From positions 1 through 64,000 of the forward strand of contig NW_005179200.1 in the NCBI RefSeq assembly GCF_000350225.1: a DNA stretch of 64,000 nucleotides, given 5' to 3'. The notes beneath the pieces are model-generated. The model did no database searches and was not told the origin of the DNA. It saw only the letters and a list, made by a program, of their open reading frames with translations. The stretch is from Chondrus crispus. Its lineage: Eukaryota; Rhodophyta; Florideophyceae; Gigartinales; Gigartinaceae. The translations under genes and the position numbers were made by a program. Shown in pieces: positions 44,509-55,466 of this stretch; position 1 is the stretch's first letter; each line of letters starts with the position of its first letter.

Positions 44509-46177
44509 ATGACCACAGCAAAGCGCATGTCAAAGAAAGAGAAATGCTTTGAAAGAGCACTACTTGCGGTTGACAGGGGCATGGATCGCCGTCGAGCATC
44601 CTTCATTGCTCGCATGCCCCTATCAGCGTTCCAGTACAGACTTATGCACAAGGATGGCATTTGCTCACCATGAACTGCACTGACCTCTGGCGAAGAAGAG
44701 ACCATCGTGACACTTATCAATCGATACTCAGCGAAAGGTTTCCCTCTCAGTAACGAGGATATAGCCGATGCTGTGGAAATCTTAATTTCATCGCTCCCGC
44801 AAAGTCGACAACAAAAACTGCCTTTTGTCAACAGCAGGCCGGGAAAAAGTTTTGTATAACTTTCGCAAGCGTCACAGTGACACCATACAGTTCAAACGAT
44901 ACTCTGAAGAAGAGGAAATAAGGTGGAAGTCGTGCAATGCAGAAGTCCGGACGACGCACTTTGCAGCCATTCACAAAATAATTGCAGACAATGGAATAGA
45001 CTGCCACCACATATGCAACCTCGATGAGACTGGCATGTCCCCGAACCGAGACTGTCTCAAATCTTCACATAAAAAAGCGTACGTTACACGCTTATGCCAT
45101 CCCGAGAAACGTTCTCCAGAATTTCGGAACATTGATCTTGTAACTATGACGCCAGTTGTCTTTGCAAGTGCGTGTGTTGGGAGGCCATTGTTCGTAGTGA
45201 AAGGAAAAAGTATCAAGTTTCGCGTTGTGAAGTCTAACGACCAATTGGTGGTCCAAACAATTGCTGACTGTCTACCGGATGGCAGCCTCGTGACCTGTCG
45301 TGATGACGTAGCAGGTGTGGATTCTACCAACTTTGCCGAGTGGTCCAAAGCATTCGTGAAGGATAATGAGTACAAAGTATCACACGGGAATATTGCTGCT
45401 CATGAATAGATACCGTAGTCATATGCGTTACAAAACCTTGAGCTTCTTGCACAGCGCAAACGTGATAGCCTATGCCCTCCCAGCGCATACTAGCGGTGTT
45501 ACTCAACCACTGGATGTTTCCGTATTTGGGTCTTTCAAAAGCAAGTTACGTGACCTTGTTGATGGAATGTCTACAGCTGGTGCGGTCAATGTTTACGATC
45601 AATTCGATTTTTTGAAGTTGGTGACAGCGGCGTATGCCAAATATTTTACTCGTTCCAATATGGCCTCTGGTTTTAGCAAGGCCAGCATCTACCCTGCCAA
45701 TTTGTCCTACGTGTTCGCAGAGCTTACTCCATTATCCTCTATACACTGCGACAAAATCATGAAGGCTGAAGATATCGAGTGCATTCTTGAAACGAAAGAA
45801 TGCAGCTCCGAAACAATATTGGTCTCCAGCCCGTAGTTATTCGCAATGGATTTTTGGACACTACGGCAGGATTGTGCCTCACTTCGAGCGAGGCTTTGCG
45901 CATGGCCAGAAGTAAAGATGCCATTGACATAGCTAAAAAGAGAGAGAAGGAACGCCGAGAAGCGGAAAAGGCTGAACGCGAAGCTGCATTATATGATAAG
46001 GTGAAGAGAATGCGACTGGCGCACGACAAAGAAGCCCTTGCATATCGTGTGCGTGAATATGGTGTGAGAACCGTCTTGCCGAGACCGATGAAAGAACGCC
46101 GCATGCTTGCAAAGCGCATGGTAGCAGAGAAGAAAGTGCACCGCAGCATAATCATTGCCAGACCTAGTTCAATGTGA
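44509..46177 (+). pseudogene. pogo/Tigger-like (CENP-B type) transposase
   Basis: The ATG at 44509 opens a psq-type helix-turn-helix region (MDRRRASFIARMPLSAFQ) with a TGA near 44674. The frame continues (EETIVTLINRYSAKGFPLS) and shifts one frame near 44845 into YNFRKRHSDTIQFKRYSEEE. The nuclease follows: CNLDETGMSPNRDC (first Asp) near 45020, DSTNFAEWSKAF near 45320, then, in another frame, GILLLMNRYRSHMRYKTL near 45385 (second Asp of LLxxD replaced by Asn) and YALPAHTSGVTQPLDVSVFG near 45472 (third Asp). A basic coiled-coil C-terminus is at 45800-46177. Stops and frameshifts make it inactive. Confidence 0.8.
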
Positions 46178-46276
46178 CCGTCACACGTCATCGCAACCTT
46201 TTTTTTGATGACCCCAAGTTTTCCTGATCCACATATTGACTGGTTGCACCAGAGCATCAAACCTTCCATGTCCACC

Positions 46277-46547
46277 TGTGAGATATTTTTAGGGAAAAAT
46301 TGCATTTTACTGTAGAGGGAGATTTTATTCTGTAGTCCCAGATTTTATTTGAATTTTAGAGAAGCGCACGCGGACGGCCCGGCGGAATCCGGGCCGGACG
46401 CGTGGACGCTTCTGGAAGGAATTTCGTAGAAATAAAAGAGAGAGGGTGACGGGCTCTGCGGGGAAAAAGGGGGGAAGGACACTCGGCCGACCCTCACCAC
46501 GGAACGGTACGCTCCCCAAAACCGCCTCCCCCATTTCACCGACAACA
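46277..46547 (+). repeat. 5' LTR of Gypsy 2
   Basis: 271 bp, TGTGAGATATTTTTAGGG to GACAACA; the same as 53264-53534 apart from about seven substitutions. It is followed directly by TGGTACTC, a TGG-type primer-binding site. Confidence 0.93.
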
Positions 46548-47728
46548 TGGTACTCTTGTGGAGGGCCAACGCAGACACAAGTGCGGGCCCTAACCCTGTT
46601 ACCTACGATGGGTCGAACGGGTCAGATGTTTCCAAGTTTCTGTTCGTATACGAGAACATCATTATGCGCGGCAGGCCTGACGAGTAGAAGGCAGGAGCTA
46701 TCCTATGCCACCTGGAGGGTGCCGCGTTCGACTATTACTATGACACGTATAGTCATAATGGGAGTCTGACCGAGGCCGCCAGTAACTGGGACGGTGTGAA
46801 GAGGGCCCTGTCTGACCGTTTTGCGGAGACACCGAGGCCAGAAGAAAACATCCAGAAGGCTATGAGTTGCAGACTGGATGGTGGGAACTTGCTTACTTCG
46901 ATGGATGAAATGGACAAGCTCTACAGGAGGGCTGGCTTCAACGACGAGGCAAAGTACGGCTTGCTTCGCAATGCCGTAATGGCACATTTGGATGTTGCTC
47001 AGTTCGCAATCTATCGTTCTCCGACGACGTACGAAGAACTGATGAAGACGGCGAAGGACTTTGCGGCAGGCCGTGACGCCTTCAAGGCGGCGAAAACTGC
47101 TGCGCAGTCCGTTGAACCTGTGACGCCCAAGCGTGTATTGATGCGTTCTGATGTGGATCTTCGACAGGACAAGCTGGAGAACAAGGTAGATGCTATCACT
47201 AATCAGCTGGCGGAACTGTAACTGATGATGAAGAAACGACAGACGCGAGGGGACAGTGATACGAGTTGGACATGTTCCTATTGCAAGGAACCAGGGCATT
47301 CAGCGACTCGTTGTCGTTCCAACCCACACCGTGATACTCGTTGGCCAACTTGTGGGAAGGTTGGACACACGACGGACACTTGCTGGTCCCGCTTTGCTAG
47401 AAAGAATGTGGCTCATGCACGTCCTCAAAATAACGCTGGCGCAGGAAGCGCTTATGGCCCCAAAGCAGGCGGTTCTGCCAACGACGCCGGTGACAAGGCC
47501 ACTAGAGACTCGAAGCAGGTCACGGTCATAACTGAGACCACCAAGGGAAAATTGGTGGCAGCTACGAAACGCAACGCCGAAGGAGAGGCCTTGCCGAAGC
47601 AGTCGAAGAACCGTGAAGAAGTTTCGATCCCGACGCTGCTGAATCCCACTCCAGTAGCTCCTAGGGGAACTCTCCCCTGGAATGAGCCGCTGAGAGTGCC
47701 GAGAGTGAAGCCTGCACGCCAGAAATAG
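46547..47728 (+). pseudogene. Gypsy 2 gag with two zinc knuckles
   Basis: The ATG at 46547 straddles the LTR/primer-binding-site junction and opens the frame that leads into capsid-like sequence (NPVTYDGSNGSDVSKFLF, FDYYYDTYSHNG, WDGVKRALSDRF). Stops in the same frame are TAG at 46685, TAA at 47219 and TAG at 47726. Two C-x2-C-x4-H-x4-C-like units follow at 47273-47400: CSYCKEPGHSATRC, and a second that begins with a Thr-Cys pair (WPTCGKVGHTTDTC). The first cysteine of the second unit is missing. Gag would assemble particles and bind RNA. Because the frame is otherwise intact, decay is by point mutation only. Confidence 0.8.
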
Positions 47729-50700
47729 AAGAATATTTCAAAGAAGGCGGCACTCCAGGAGCACGTCGGCAAGTACAACGTCGTGTCAGAGCTGGCGAAT
47801 GCGCCGTCTGGTCTAACATTTGGACAACTTGTCCGTGGAGACGCTGAAGGAGCAAGGAAGGAGATGAAGCGCCTTCTATCCAGGAGATTGGGGCGTTCTC
47901 GCGGGTTTGCGGGCCACACGGATGTCTTCCCGAGGCGTCTTCGGGTAGTTACTGTTCAAGTTTATGGAACTGATGCTCAAGCACTACTGGGTTCGGGTGC
48001 GGTGCCGAACATCATGTCGCCGCACCTCATGAAGAGACTTTCTCTGACGCCAAAGAGTACGAAGAAACACATCCCTGTGGCAGATGGGAAGAGCTCCTCT
48101 TGTGTTGGATCACTGCGCCAAGTCCCCGTCTCGTTTGGGGGACTGGTGAGCATGATGGACTTCCTTGTCGTTACGGGAACACCGTACGACGTCATCGTGG
48201 GGATGCCGTCGTTAGAGGAGCTCCAAACGTGCATTGACTTGGGGCAACAGCATGTCCAAGTAACTGTGGGTGATGAGACGATTCGACTAAGTCTTGAGAT
48301 GGATGAAGACCATAAGAAGCCCGGATCCGCTACCGACAGTGAGGAATTCACGTCAGACTCGGGGGCAGTGCTGGCTGACTCGACTGACACGGATGAAGAC
48401 TTCGTCCTTTCGCTGCGTGAAAGGGTGCCGTTTGAACCAGACCTTGCCTGGGCGGGAGCAGTCACTGAGGACGAAGATCCTCATGCTGGACTTCCGGAAC
48501 TAGCTGAGAAAGGCTCAGAGTACGAGCCGGCGGATGAGAAAGAGAAAAGAGATGAGAAGGAGGGACTTCTCATGTCTAAGCTGAGCCATATCAGCAGAGA
48601 GAACGCCGACCGCATAATGTGTTCTATCAAGAGTATGGGAATAGCTGCATGGTCCTTGGACGACCTCAGGCCGGCAGATGTCCCTGTGTTACATTCGTTT
48701 GAGTTAAATGACGACAGGCCCATTTCGCACGCCGTTCGGAGGCTCCCTCCGAGACACAACGCGGTAGTGCGTGAGGAGATCGAGAAGATGCAGAAGGCAG
48801 GGATCATTACCCCCTCTGTAGCTCCTTGGTCGTTTCCGGTCGTCATCGCAACGAAGAAGGACCGGAAACCTCGCTTCGGTGTTGACTACCGCGCGCTTAA
48901 CCGCGTGATGAAGGCCGACAAGTGGCCGTTGCCTAAAATGGAACAGATATTCGACGACCTTGAAGGAAGCAAAGTATTCACTACCCTGGACTTGTTCTCG
49001 GGTTATTGGCAAGTGCGGATGGCTTCATGGTGCAAAGAACAGACGACGTTTGTCAGTCGGTACGGGACCTTTCAATTTGAAGTGATGCCATTCGGGCTCA
49101 TGAACGCTCCTTCAACATTTCAAAGGATGATGGATGGCGTATTCAGAGACCTGCCATTCGTCCGAGTATACCTTGATGACGTGGTCATCTTTTCGAAGTC
49201 CTTGGACGTCCATGTTGACCACTTGATTGAAGTGTTCGAGCTGATTGCTCGCAGTGGATTGAAGTTGAAGCTTGTGAAGTGTTCCTTCGCGCAATCACAG
49301 ACCAGGCTATTGGGGCACGTCATCGGAAAGAAAGGGATTGAGGTGGATCTAGAGAAGACATCGATCATTTGGGACACCCCCGAGCCGCGCACCAAGACGG
49401 AGTTACGGAGCTTCCTTGGACTAGCGGGGTATTACCGCTGATTTATCCCTAAGTTCGCAGAAGTCTCTGCATCGTTGCATGCTGCTACTTCTACCAAAGT
49501 CGAATTTGAATTTAAGGGAGGGATGCGGACCGCCTTCCAGGAGTTGAAGAAAAGGGTGACGTCTCCTCCGCTGTTGGCGCTTCCGAAGTTGGACGAACCC
49601 TTCATGGTCGAGACAGATGCATCCAACGTGGCAGTGGGAGCAGTTCTGTCTCAGAAGAAGGAAGACAAGAAGGTTCACTCGCTACAATACGCCAGGAGGA
49701 CGATGACGGAGACTGAGAAGAAGTACTCCACCTGTGAGAGAGAAGCATTAGCGGTGATCTTCGCGTTAAAGAAATTTCGGGTGTATTTGCTCTCAACGCA
49801 AAAGTTCAAGTTGATTACGGATCACCAAGCGCTTAGTATGCGTTCAAAAAGAAGGACATCCGTGGTAAACTTGCCCGTTGGTTGGATTTCCTGGCGGAGT
49901 ACGAATTCGAGATATTGTACCGTCCCGGCTCAAAGAATTGTGCCGCTGACTTTCTCTCGCGTCTACGAGAAGACGATGGCAGGCGCGAGGAGGATGAGGG
50001 GGACCTGGTATGTGCTGCCGCTTTTGCGAGAGAAAATATACTGGAAGACATGGAACCTCATGTGCAGGACACGTACGGTTATCTCGAAGGCGAAGAGATG
50101 GTCGAGCAAGATGCTGCGCAGAGGCGCAGAATCAAGAAGAACTCCAGGCGGTTCCTCGCCTGGAACGGAAGGCTGTTTCGCAGGACGAAGAATGGGATCA
50201 GAACAATCCCTTCTCGGGGGACTCGACTGCAGGTATTGCGGTCGCTGCATGACGACATTGGCCACTGGGACGCTACAACTACGAAGCAGTTCGTCCTTGA
50301 CAGGTACTGGTGGCCGGGAGTTCATGGTGGTATCTACGCCTACGTTCGTGGATGTGAAGGCTGCCAAAAGGCTGCGCCCATCCCGACGTACAAAAGCACG
50401 GCGGTGATACCAGTCTCTCAGCTCTTTGAGACATTCTCGATAGACTTTGCGGGACCCCTTCCCAAGACGAAGAACGGAAAACGTTACATCCTGATAGCGG
50501 TCGAACATCTGACTGGTTGGCCCCTGGCTTGGGCAACCGAGACCGCTACGTCTGCGGAAGTTGTCAAGTTTGTGAAGGAGGAGATCATCCATTCGTTTGG
50601 TCCTCCTCGGAATATAGTCTCAGATAACGCAACATGTTTCAGCGTGACAGCGTTGAAGAACTTTCATGGCACAACAGGGAATTTCATGGAAACCGGTCCT

Positions 50701-51214
50701 CGCCTATGCTCCCATGCCCAACGGAAAAGCGGAGCGTATGGTTGGGACCATCAAGCGTTCAATTCGGAAGACACTATTAGGTCAGGGCGCCGCTACCTCT
50801 AAATGGGAATCGGTGTTGAAACAGATGCTGTACGGGTACCGTCGGCGCCGACTGTGCGACTGGTTCTCCCCATTCGAGTTGATGTATGGAGTTAAGCCGC
50901 CCTCGCAACCCCAGACCGAGTCGAACCCAATCCGGTGGGGGGGCGTTGAGGGGCGCCACTTGGAACTGTTAGCGACCCTCGCACTCCGAGCGACGAGGAC
51001 TGCTACGCATCTGGACAGGAAGAGCAAGAAGATGGCAGTTATCTCACAACGCCAATTTGACGTAGGCGACCAGGTTCTGGTTGCCCGAGGAACAGCCTTG
51101 GGAGGGCTACGGAAGTGGCCTTTAGGAGAATCGAAGTACTACGGCCCCTGCAGGGTAGTACGAGCAAAGCACCCGCTGTACACACTCGTGTCGCCGGGTT
51201 TGCGTTACGGTTGA
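47729..51214 (+). pseudogene. Gypsy 2 pol: protease, reverse transcriptase, RNase H, integrase
   Basis: Same frame as gag until about 49840. The protease active site reads LLGSGA at 47984-48001, with Gly for the catalytic Asp of L-x-D-S/T-G-A. Reverse transcriptase: LDLFSGYWQVRM, MPFGLMNAPSTFQ, YLDD at 49169-49180. TGA at 49439. RNase H: ETDASNVAVGAVLSQ near 49612. The frame changes near 49850 and 50660. Integrase: H-x3-H near 50249, C-x2-C near 50353 (GCEGCQ), SIDFAGPLP, VSDNATCF and NGKAERM hold D, D and E. The C-terminus ends at 51214 without a chromodomain, unlike Gypsy 1. Confidence 0.88.
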
Positions 51215-51362
51215 CGGGATATACATGCAACGCGCTTAATCCCTTTTATTCAGAAACCCGCACATCTTATGTAGATGTGATGCATTGGTTACCTACACAT
51301 GCACTAGATCGAAGATGACTCGGATGAATTACGTTTCTTTCGGATGAACTATCTTTGGTTGA

Positions 51363-52700
51363 TTACTTGAGTGATCCTTTCGCACGACGGCCCTTACCAT
51401 GTGAGAGAGTTGGGCCACGATTACCTCGACGAACCCTCTTCTTCTTGTGTTCCTGACCGAGACTCTTGCCGTCGCTTCTATCTCGCTTTGCCATTCGGTG
51501 CACGACGCGCATATCGTCGAAGTACAGAAACTTGGTCGGATCGCCAGCGGGGCAACACAAACGGAGAGAACTGCTCGTGAGCCGCATGGCATACCGCTCA
51601 GAACAGTCATATATCAGCGCCGGTTCCGTCCGCGCGTCCAGACAAATAGCGTGCTGGAAGCGATGGATGTCATTGAGGCGGAGGACGTAGACACCAGCTT
51701 CCACACTTGTCGACAGGCGGAGTAGCCAATCGACGTCCGAGCTCCGCCATCACGGGGACCTGGCACTGGACCTGCCATGATCGGTTGACCCAGGCGGTGG
51801 AACCACGTGATACAAGGATACGGTGCCGTGGTAAACAGCTTGAAGGGTCCGTTGGACATGAGTGAAGTGATGAACGCTCGGCGAATAGTTCTTTCGGCGC
51901 TCGAACTCGGTGACTCGGTCCGACTCCGCCGCCCAGACGCGGTCGGCAGCGCGCCGGCCAGCGACCAAAGAGATGGCGTTGCAGACGGCAGAGCGGAGAC
52001 AGAGGATGGTGTGGTCTTGAATCGGTACGGGCTGAGACCTGGTGAAATACCTCGACGCCAAAGGAGAGACGTTGCGAGACATGGCGTAGTTAACGCGCTT
52101 CTTCTTGCCCCTATTCTGGCTACACCAGTTGTCGATAACCAGGATTGCGTCCATACGTGTCGAGGAGTCTCGTCCGAAGGCAGAGTTGAAGCCCCGGCGG
52201 GCGTCCTCGTTCTCGGAGGGCACACGATCGAACGTCATCGTGTAGAGCAGGATAAGGTACTTATCCTGGCTCCCCTCCCCCACGGCGTAATAGCACCCTT
52301 GGGCTTCGCCGTTGCTGCCGTCGGAGCACCAAACCAGCTCGACGACGCAATCGGGGTCGTCGTAGCAGTTGTACTCTGTCTCGTCGCTGTGGCTCTCGGT
52401 GAGCCGGAGCCGGAAGCACCGGTCAGCAGTAAACCAGGCCTTCCGGGACAGACGAGCCGCGACGAATGCCAGCACGTGGGGCCCGAAGAGAAGTGGGGAC
52501 CCGGCGGCAGAGACGGCCACCACGACGGATGCACGATTACCGACCTCTTTGTATCTAATGCGGAAGGATCCATCTCCTACCTGATACTTAACCGCGGATA
52601 CGTAGGAGCGTCCGGCGTGCTCCCAAAGGGTTGGGAGGTGTTCAGCATTCCTTGCGTCTTCGAAGTCAATGAACGGGCGGTTGACGCGGTGGGACGCCCT
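51363..52700 (-). pseudogene. antisense open frame in Gypsy 2, cysteine-peptidase-like
   Basis: Read leftwards, one frame is open for 446 codons with a single TGA (51752-51750). N-terminal part: RPFIDFEDARNAEHLPTLW, SYVSAVKYQVGDGSFRIR. Middle: acidic and aromatic, then VIDNWCSQNRGKKKRVNYA. C-terminal part: HTILCLRSAVCNAISLVAG, VEAGVYVLRLNDIHRFQHAI, then CLDARTEPALIYDCSE and a basic tail. The order of a Cys followed by a helix, a later G-V-Y-x-L strand with H-A, and then a D-containing strand is what papain-fold (C48/OTU-like) peptidases show. No in-frame ATG occurs near the N-terminus, so the start is unknown. Two-strand coding, truncation or coincidence cannot be excluded. Confidence 0.45.
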
Positions 52701-52935
52701 TTAGCGGACGCCCTCCCCGTTCTCGCGCCACACGCCCGCCGAAAGACGGGCCGCCTTGGAGGCGATCGCTCGACGAGGTACCTTCCCGCCAGTGGAAGCC
52801 CTCGCGGTCTGCTTGATCCGAGCTATGTCGCACAGAGAGTACCGCCCGAAGGACAACAGACCTCTCGTGCGTAGCTCGGAACGCGGCGCGCTTCAACAAA
52901 GTCCCGAAACGGGAACAACGAGAAACGGAGGCTCA

Positions 52936-53092
52936 GGCGACGCGGAGACCACGCGGCCTGAGGCTCAGACGGCGTGGGACGGTTAACGGCCCGGGGCCCG
53001 GGAGACGCGGAAACCACGCGACCCAGGGCTACGGTGAAGCTGACTGTGAAAACCACAAGTTCGGGCGACGCGGAGACCACACCGCCCGAAGC
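52936..53092. repeat. 63-bp-period repeat, three units
   Basis: A GGCGACGCGGAGACCAC-like segment recurs at about 52936, 53000 and 53063. The plus strand reads G-D-A-E-T-T in each unit. It lies between the antisense frame and the 3' LTR. Confidence 0.7.
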
Positions 53093-53263
53093 TGAGGTTG
53101 AAGTGCCAGAGGCAGCGCGAGAAAGAAGCGATGCGAGCGTAGTCGGTGCGGGGGAAAGGTGGAGAGACGGTGGCCGGGGGGGCCAGAGCGGTCACGCGAG
53201 GAAGCGGGGCCAGTATATTTAAGTGCAACGGCAGCCCCGTGGGCTGCCCTGACGAGGGGGTCA

Positions 53264-53534
53264 TGTGAGATATTTTTAGGGAAAAATTGCATTTTACTGT
53301 AGAGGGAGATTTTATTCCGTAGTCCCAGATTTTATTTGAATTTTTGAGAAGCGCACACGGACGGCCCGGCGGAATCCGGGCCGGACGCGTGGACGCTTCT
53401 GGAAGGAATTTCGTAGAAATAAAAGAGAGAGGGTGACGGGCGCTGCGAGGAAAAAGGGGGGAAGGACACTCGGCCGACCGTCACCACGGAACGGTACGCT
53501 CCCCAAAACCGCCTCCCCCATTTCACAGACAACA
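53264..53534 (+). repeat. 3' LTR of Gypsy 2
   Basis: 271 bp, TGTGAG to GACAACA, followed by CCACC, the target duplication also found before 46277. Confidence 0.93.
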
Positions 53535-53610
53535 CCACCAGAAAGATTTACAAAACGGCGATGCGAAGCTGATTTTTTTTTAAAATATTGATTTTGTTCC
53601 GAAATGAGGG

Positions 53611-54540
53611 GTACCCCCTTGTACTTAGTTCCCTCTTGCCCCCGCTAGATCGAGAGAGGCGGTAGTCGCAGGTATATGATTGGACGGCGGCGCTCGTGGC
53701 TGCAGGCCACGAGTCAGAAGGCGAAAATTTGGTGGTGTCCGGTTCTGGACGGGTACTGTACGGATACCGTACAGAGTGGCCGGCTCCACTGCATCGACAT
53801 TGACTGTCAGACTGCACAGGACAGCCTGTTCCGCAGGCAACATACTTAACCAACGAGAGACGACGAGTAAACAAGGAGTCATCGGTCTCCAGTGCACACA
53901 TTGACTCCCTCTTAAAACTCAGTTTCTTCATCAAGTTGATAAACCCTGCTTTATCTTTTCTCTTTCTACAGCACATCACGGGGGTTTTCGCAGAGGACAT
54001 CTCTGAAAGCAAAGGGAGGAGGTGGTCTTTGTTCTAAGCAGTGCTTTGCTATCCATTGAAAAGTCAAACATATAACATTTCGGCTTCGAGGACAAGGGAG
54101 ACTGCGTCCATGTGGGTAGTCGAGGTTTGTGGTGGTGCCATGTGTGGTATAACGCCAAGTGTCGGAGAGGAAGCCAGCGATTGGGAAGCCACTAGAGCAG
54201 CGAAGGAAGTGGCGGAAGGGGGAGAACGGAGAGGATAAGCGCGCAAAGGAGGACGAGGAACAGTTTAATGAGGGTGAAGAGGATAGGTACAGTACGTACG
54301 TAAGGAAGGGGATCCGTAAGGTGAGCCTGTAGCCAGCAATGCGTGAACAGAGAACAAGCAGTACGTGGACACTTCTTAAATTCAGTCCGTTGGCCTCTGC
54401 TGCGTACAACCGGGCATGTGAGGGGTGCGGGCAACAGCGACAGCAATGATTCTCGCTTCCCTGCTCATAAACTGTAGGGTTGCGGCACGACTACCCTTGG
54501 GTAGCATCATTGCGACATCATTACGACATCATTACGACTG
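53611..54540. other. no recognised gene
   Basis: Minus-strand frames of 147-154 codons (54012-53548, 54409-53966) lack motifs. A tight hairpin lies at 53756-53774 (CTGTACGG, ATA loop, CCGTACAG). Confidence 0.35.
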
Positions 54541-54547
54541 CACACTT

Positions 54548-54885
54548 CCCTCTCGGCGTGTCGCTGCATCACGCGCACCCGGGCCGGTGTTCGCAGCAAA
54601 CGCAGACGAGCAGGCATGCTTGCGAGCCCACTCCCGCCGCTTGTGAGCGGCTCACAGAGCTGTCGCGTCGATCCACACGGCAAAGAGCGGCCCAAGCCAG
54701 ACGGAGCTTCGGGCGATGACCGACGACCCATGTCCCGTAGTGCGTGCCGTAAACGACGAGCAGGCATGCTTGCGAGCCCACTCCCGCCGCTTGTGAGCGG
54801 CTCACAGAGCTGTCGCGTCGATCCACAAGGCAAAGAGCGGCCCGAGCCAGACGGAGCTTCGGGCGATGACCGACGACCCATGTCC
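54548..54885. repeat. 150-bp tandem duplication, with promoter-like sequence shared with the secreted-protein genes
   Basis: Copies start at 54605 and 54755 (GACGAGCAGGCATGCTTGCG). The first ends in GTAGTGCGTGCCGTAAAC, nearly the same as the string just before gene A (55660-55680). The preceding CGTGTCGCTGCATCA at about 54558 recurs upstream of gene B near 57377. So this block derives from the 5' region of the secreted-protein family. Confidence 0.8.
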
Positions 54886-54894
54886 CTGCCGACC

Positions 54895-55270
54895 GCCCCT
54901 CCATGTAGACGGAATCCCACATGTCCTTGGAGAGAGAAAAGGCACGATGCGGTTCGATTTCGATGGTATGGAAGGCGCCAACGCGAATATGTGGGTTCTC
55001 AAGAGCCACGCGACCGGGGACGCGCATGACAACCACTGTTGGGTCATACTGAAAGGATTCGACTTTCACGGAGACGGTCAAACGGACTCGTTCTGAGGTG
55101 GAGCTTCCCGTGTTTGTTTCTTGCTGGACTTTGCGGATGGTCGGGGCTCTAAGGATATCTCCTGGGGCTAGGAGATTGTACAGGTGCCACATGTCCTCTG
55201 CATCGACAGCTTCCATGCGGACGGTGCCGGCTTTGGATTTCGGGTCGATGTTTGTTGAAATGTGACGCAT
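54895..55270 (-). pseudogene. PELO: Pelota/Dom34 N-terminal domain, truncated
   Basis: The ATG at 55270 starts MRHISTNIDPKSKAGTV. EDMWHLYNLLAPGD, RAPTIRKVQQETNTGSSTSE, RVRLTVSVKVESFQYD, VGAFHTIEIEPHRAFSLSKD and MWDSVYME follow, an uninterrupted match to the eRF1_1 domain of Pelota (about 125 residues). Pelota rescues ribosomes stalled on mRNA together with Hbs1. Coding similarity stops at the end of this domain, near 54895, where the duplicated promoter-like block begins; the central and C-terminal domains are absent. The frame then reads through the repeat without meaning. The domain itself has no stop, so truncation may be recent or caused by rearrangement or misassembly near the gap at 55367. 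Confidence 0.88.
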
Positions 55271-55366
55271 GGTAGGGCGGATTGTGTCGGACGAGGGAGC
55301 ATATTCTGGCAGGCGGCGTTTTGTGTTGTGAGCCGGTGTCGCTCAGCCGTGGTTGCTGTGCGACGG

Positions 55367-55466
55367 NNNNNNNNNNNNNNNNNNNNNNNNNNNNNNNNNN
55401 NNNNNNNNNNNNNNNNNNNNNNNNNNNNNNNNNNNNNNNNNNNNNNNNNNNNNNNNNNNNNNNNNN
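55367..55466. other. assembly gap (100 N)
   Basis: Exactly 100 undetermined bases, the conventional length for a gap of unknown size. Followed at 55515-55536 by a run of 22 C, which may have caused the break. Order and distance across it are uncertain. Confidence 1.

Larger units (their letters stand above)
46277..53534 (+). mobile_element. Gypsy retrotransposon 2, young, with antisense open frame
   Basis: 7258 bp bounded by 271-bp LTRs (TGTGAG to ACAACA) and a perfect 5-bp target duplication, CCACC (46272-46276 and 53535-53539). The LTRs differ at about seven positions, so the insertion is fairly recent. Gag and pol are in one continuous frame from 46547 to about 49840, interrupted only by point stops, then change frame twice. 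Between the end of pol (51214) and the 3' LTR lie 2 kb with a long minus-strand open frame (51363-52700). A G-rich tract (GACGAGGGGGTCA) just before the 3' LTR is the likely polypurine tract. Confidence 0.9.
44240..53610 (+). mobile_element. pogo/Tigger-like transposon interrupted by Gypsy 2 (boundaries tentative)
   Basis: The transposase lies at 44509-46177. Gypsy 2 is inserted 100 bp downstream of it and duplicated CCACC. Sequence resumes at 53540 (AGAAAGATTTACAAAACGG). A loose inverted match exists between the left side (CCTCAAAATTGAACAAAGCG near 44241) and the right (complement of about 53580-53610, CCTCATTTCGGAACAAAATC). The transposase assignment is firm, the element ends are not. Confidence 0.45.

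Noticed and set aside
51807..52874. A 355-codon plus-strand protein-coding gene
   Set aside because: Its composition is that of an antisense shadow (runs of Val, Ala and Gly, no motif), whereas the minus strand over the same interval gives coherent sequence with peptidase-like blocks.
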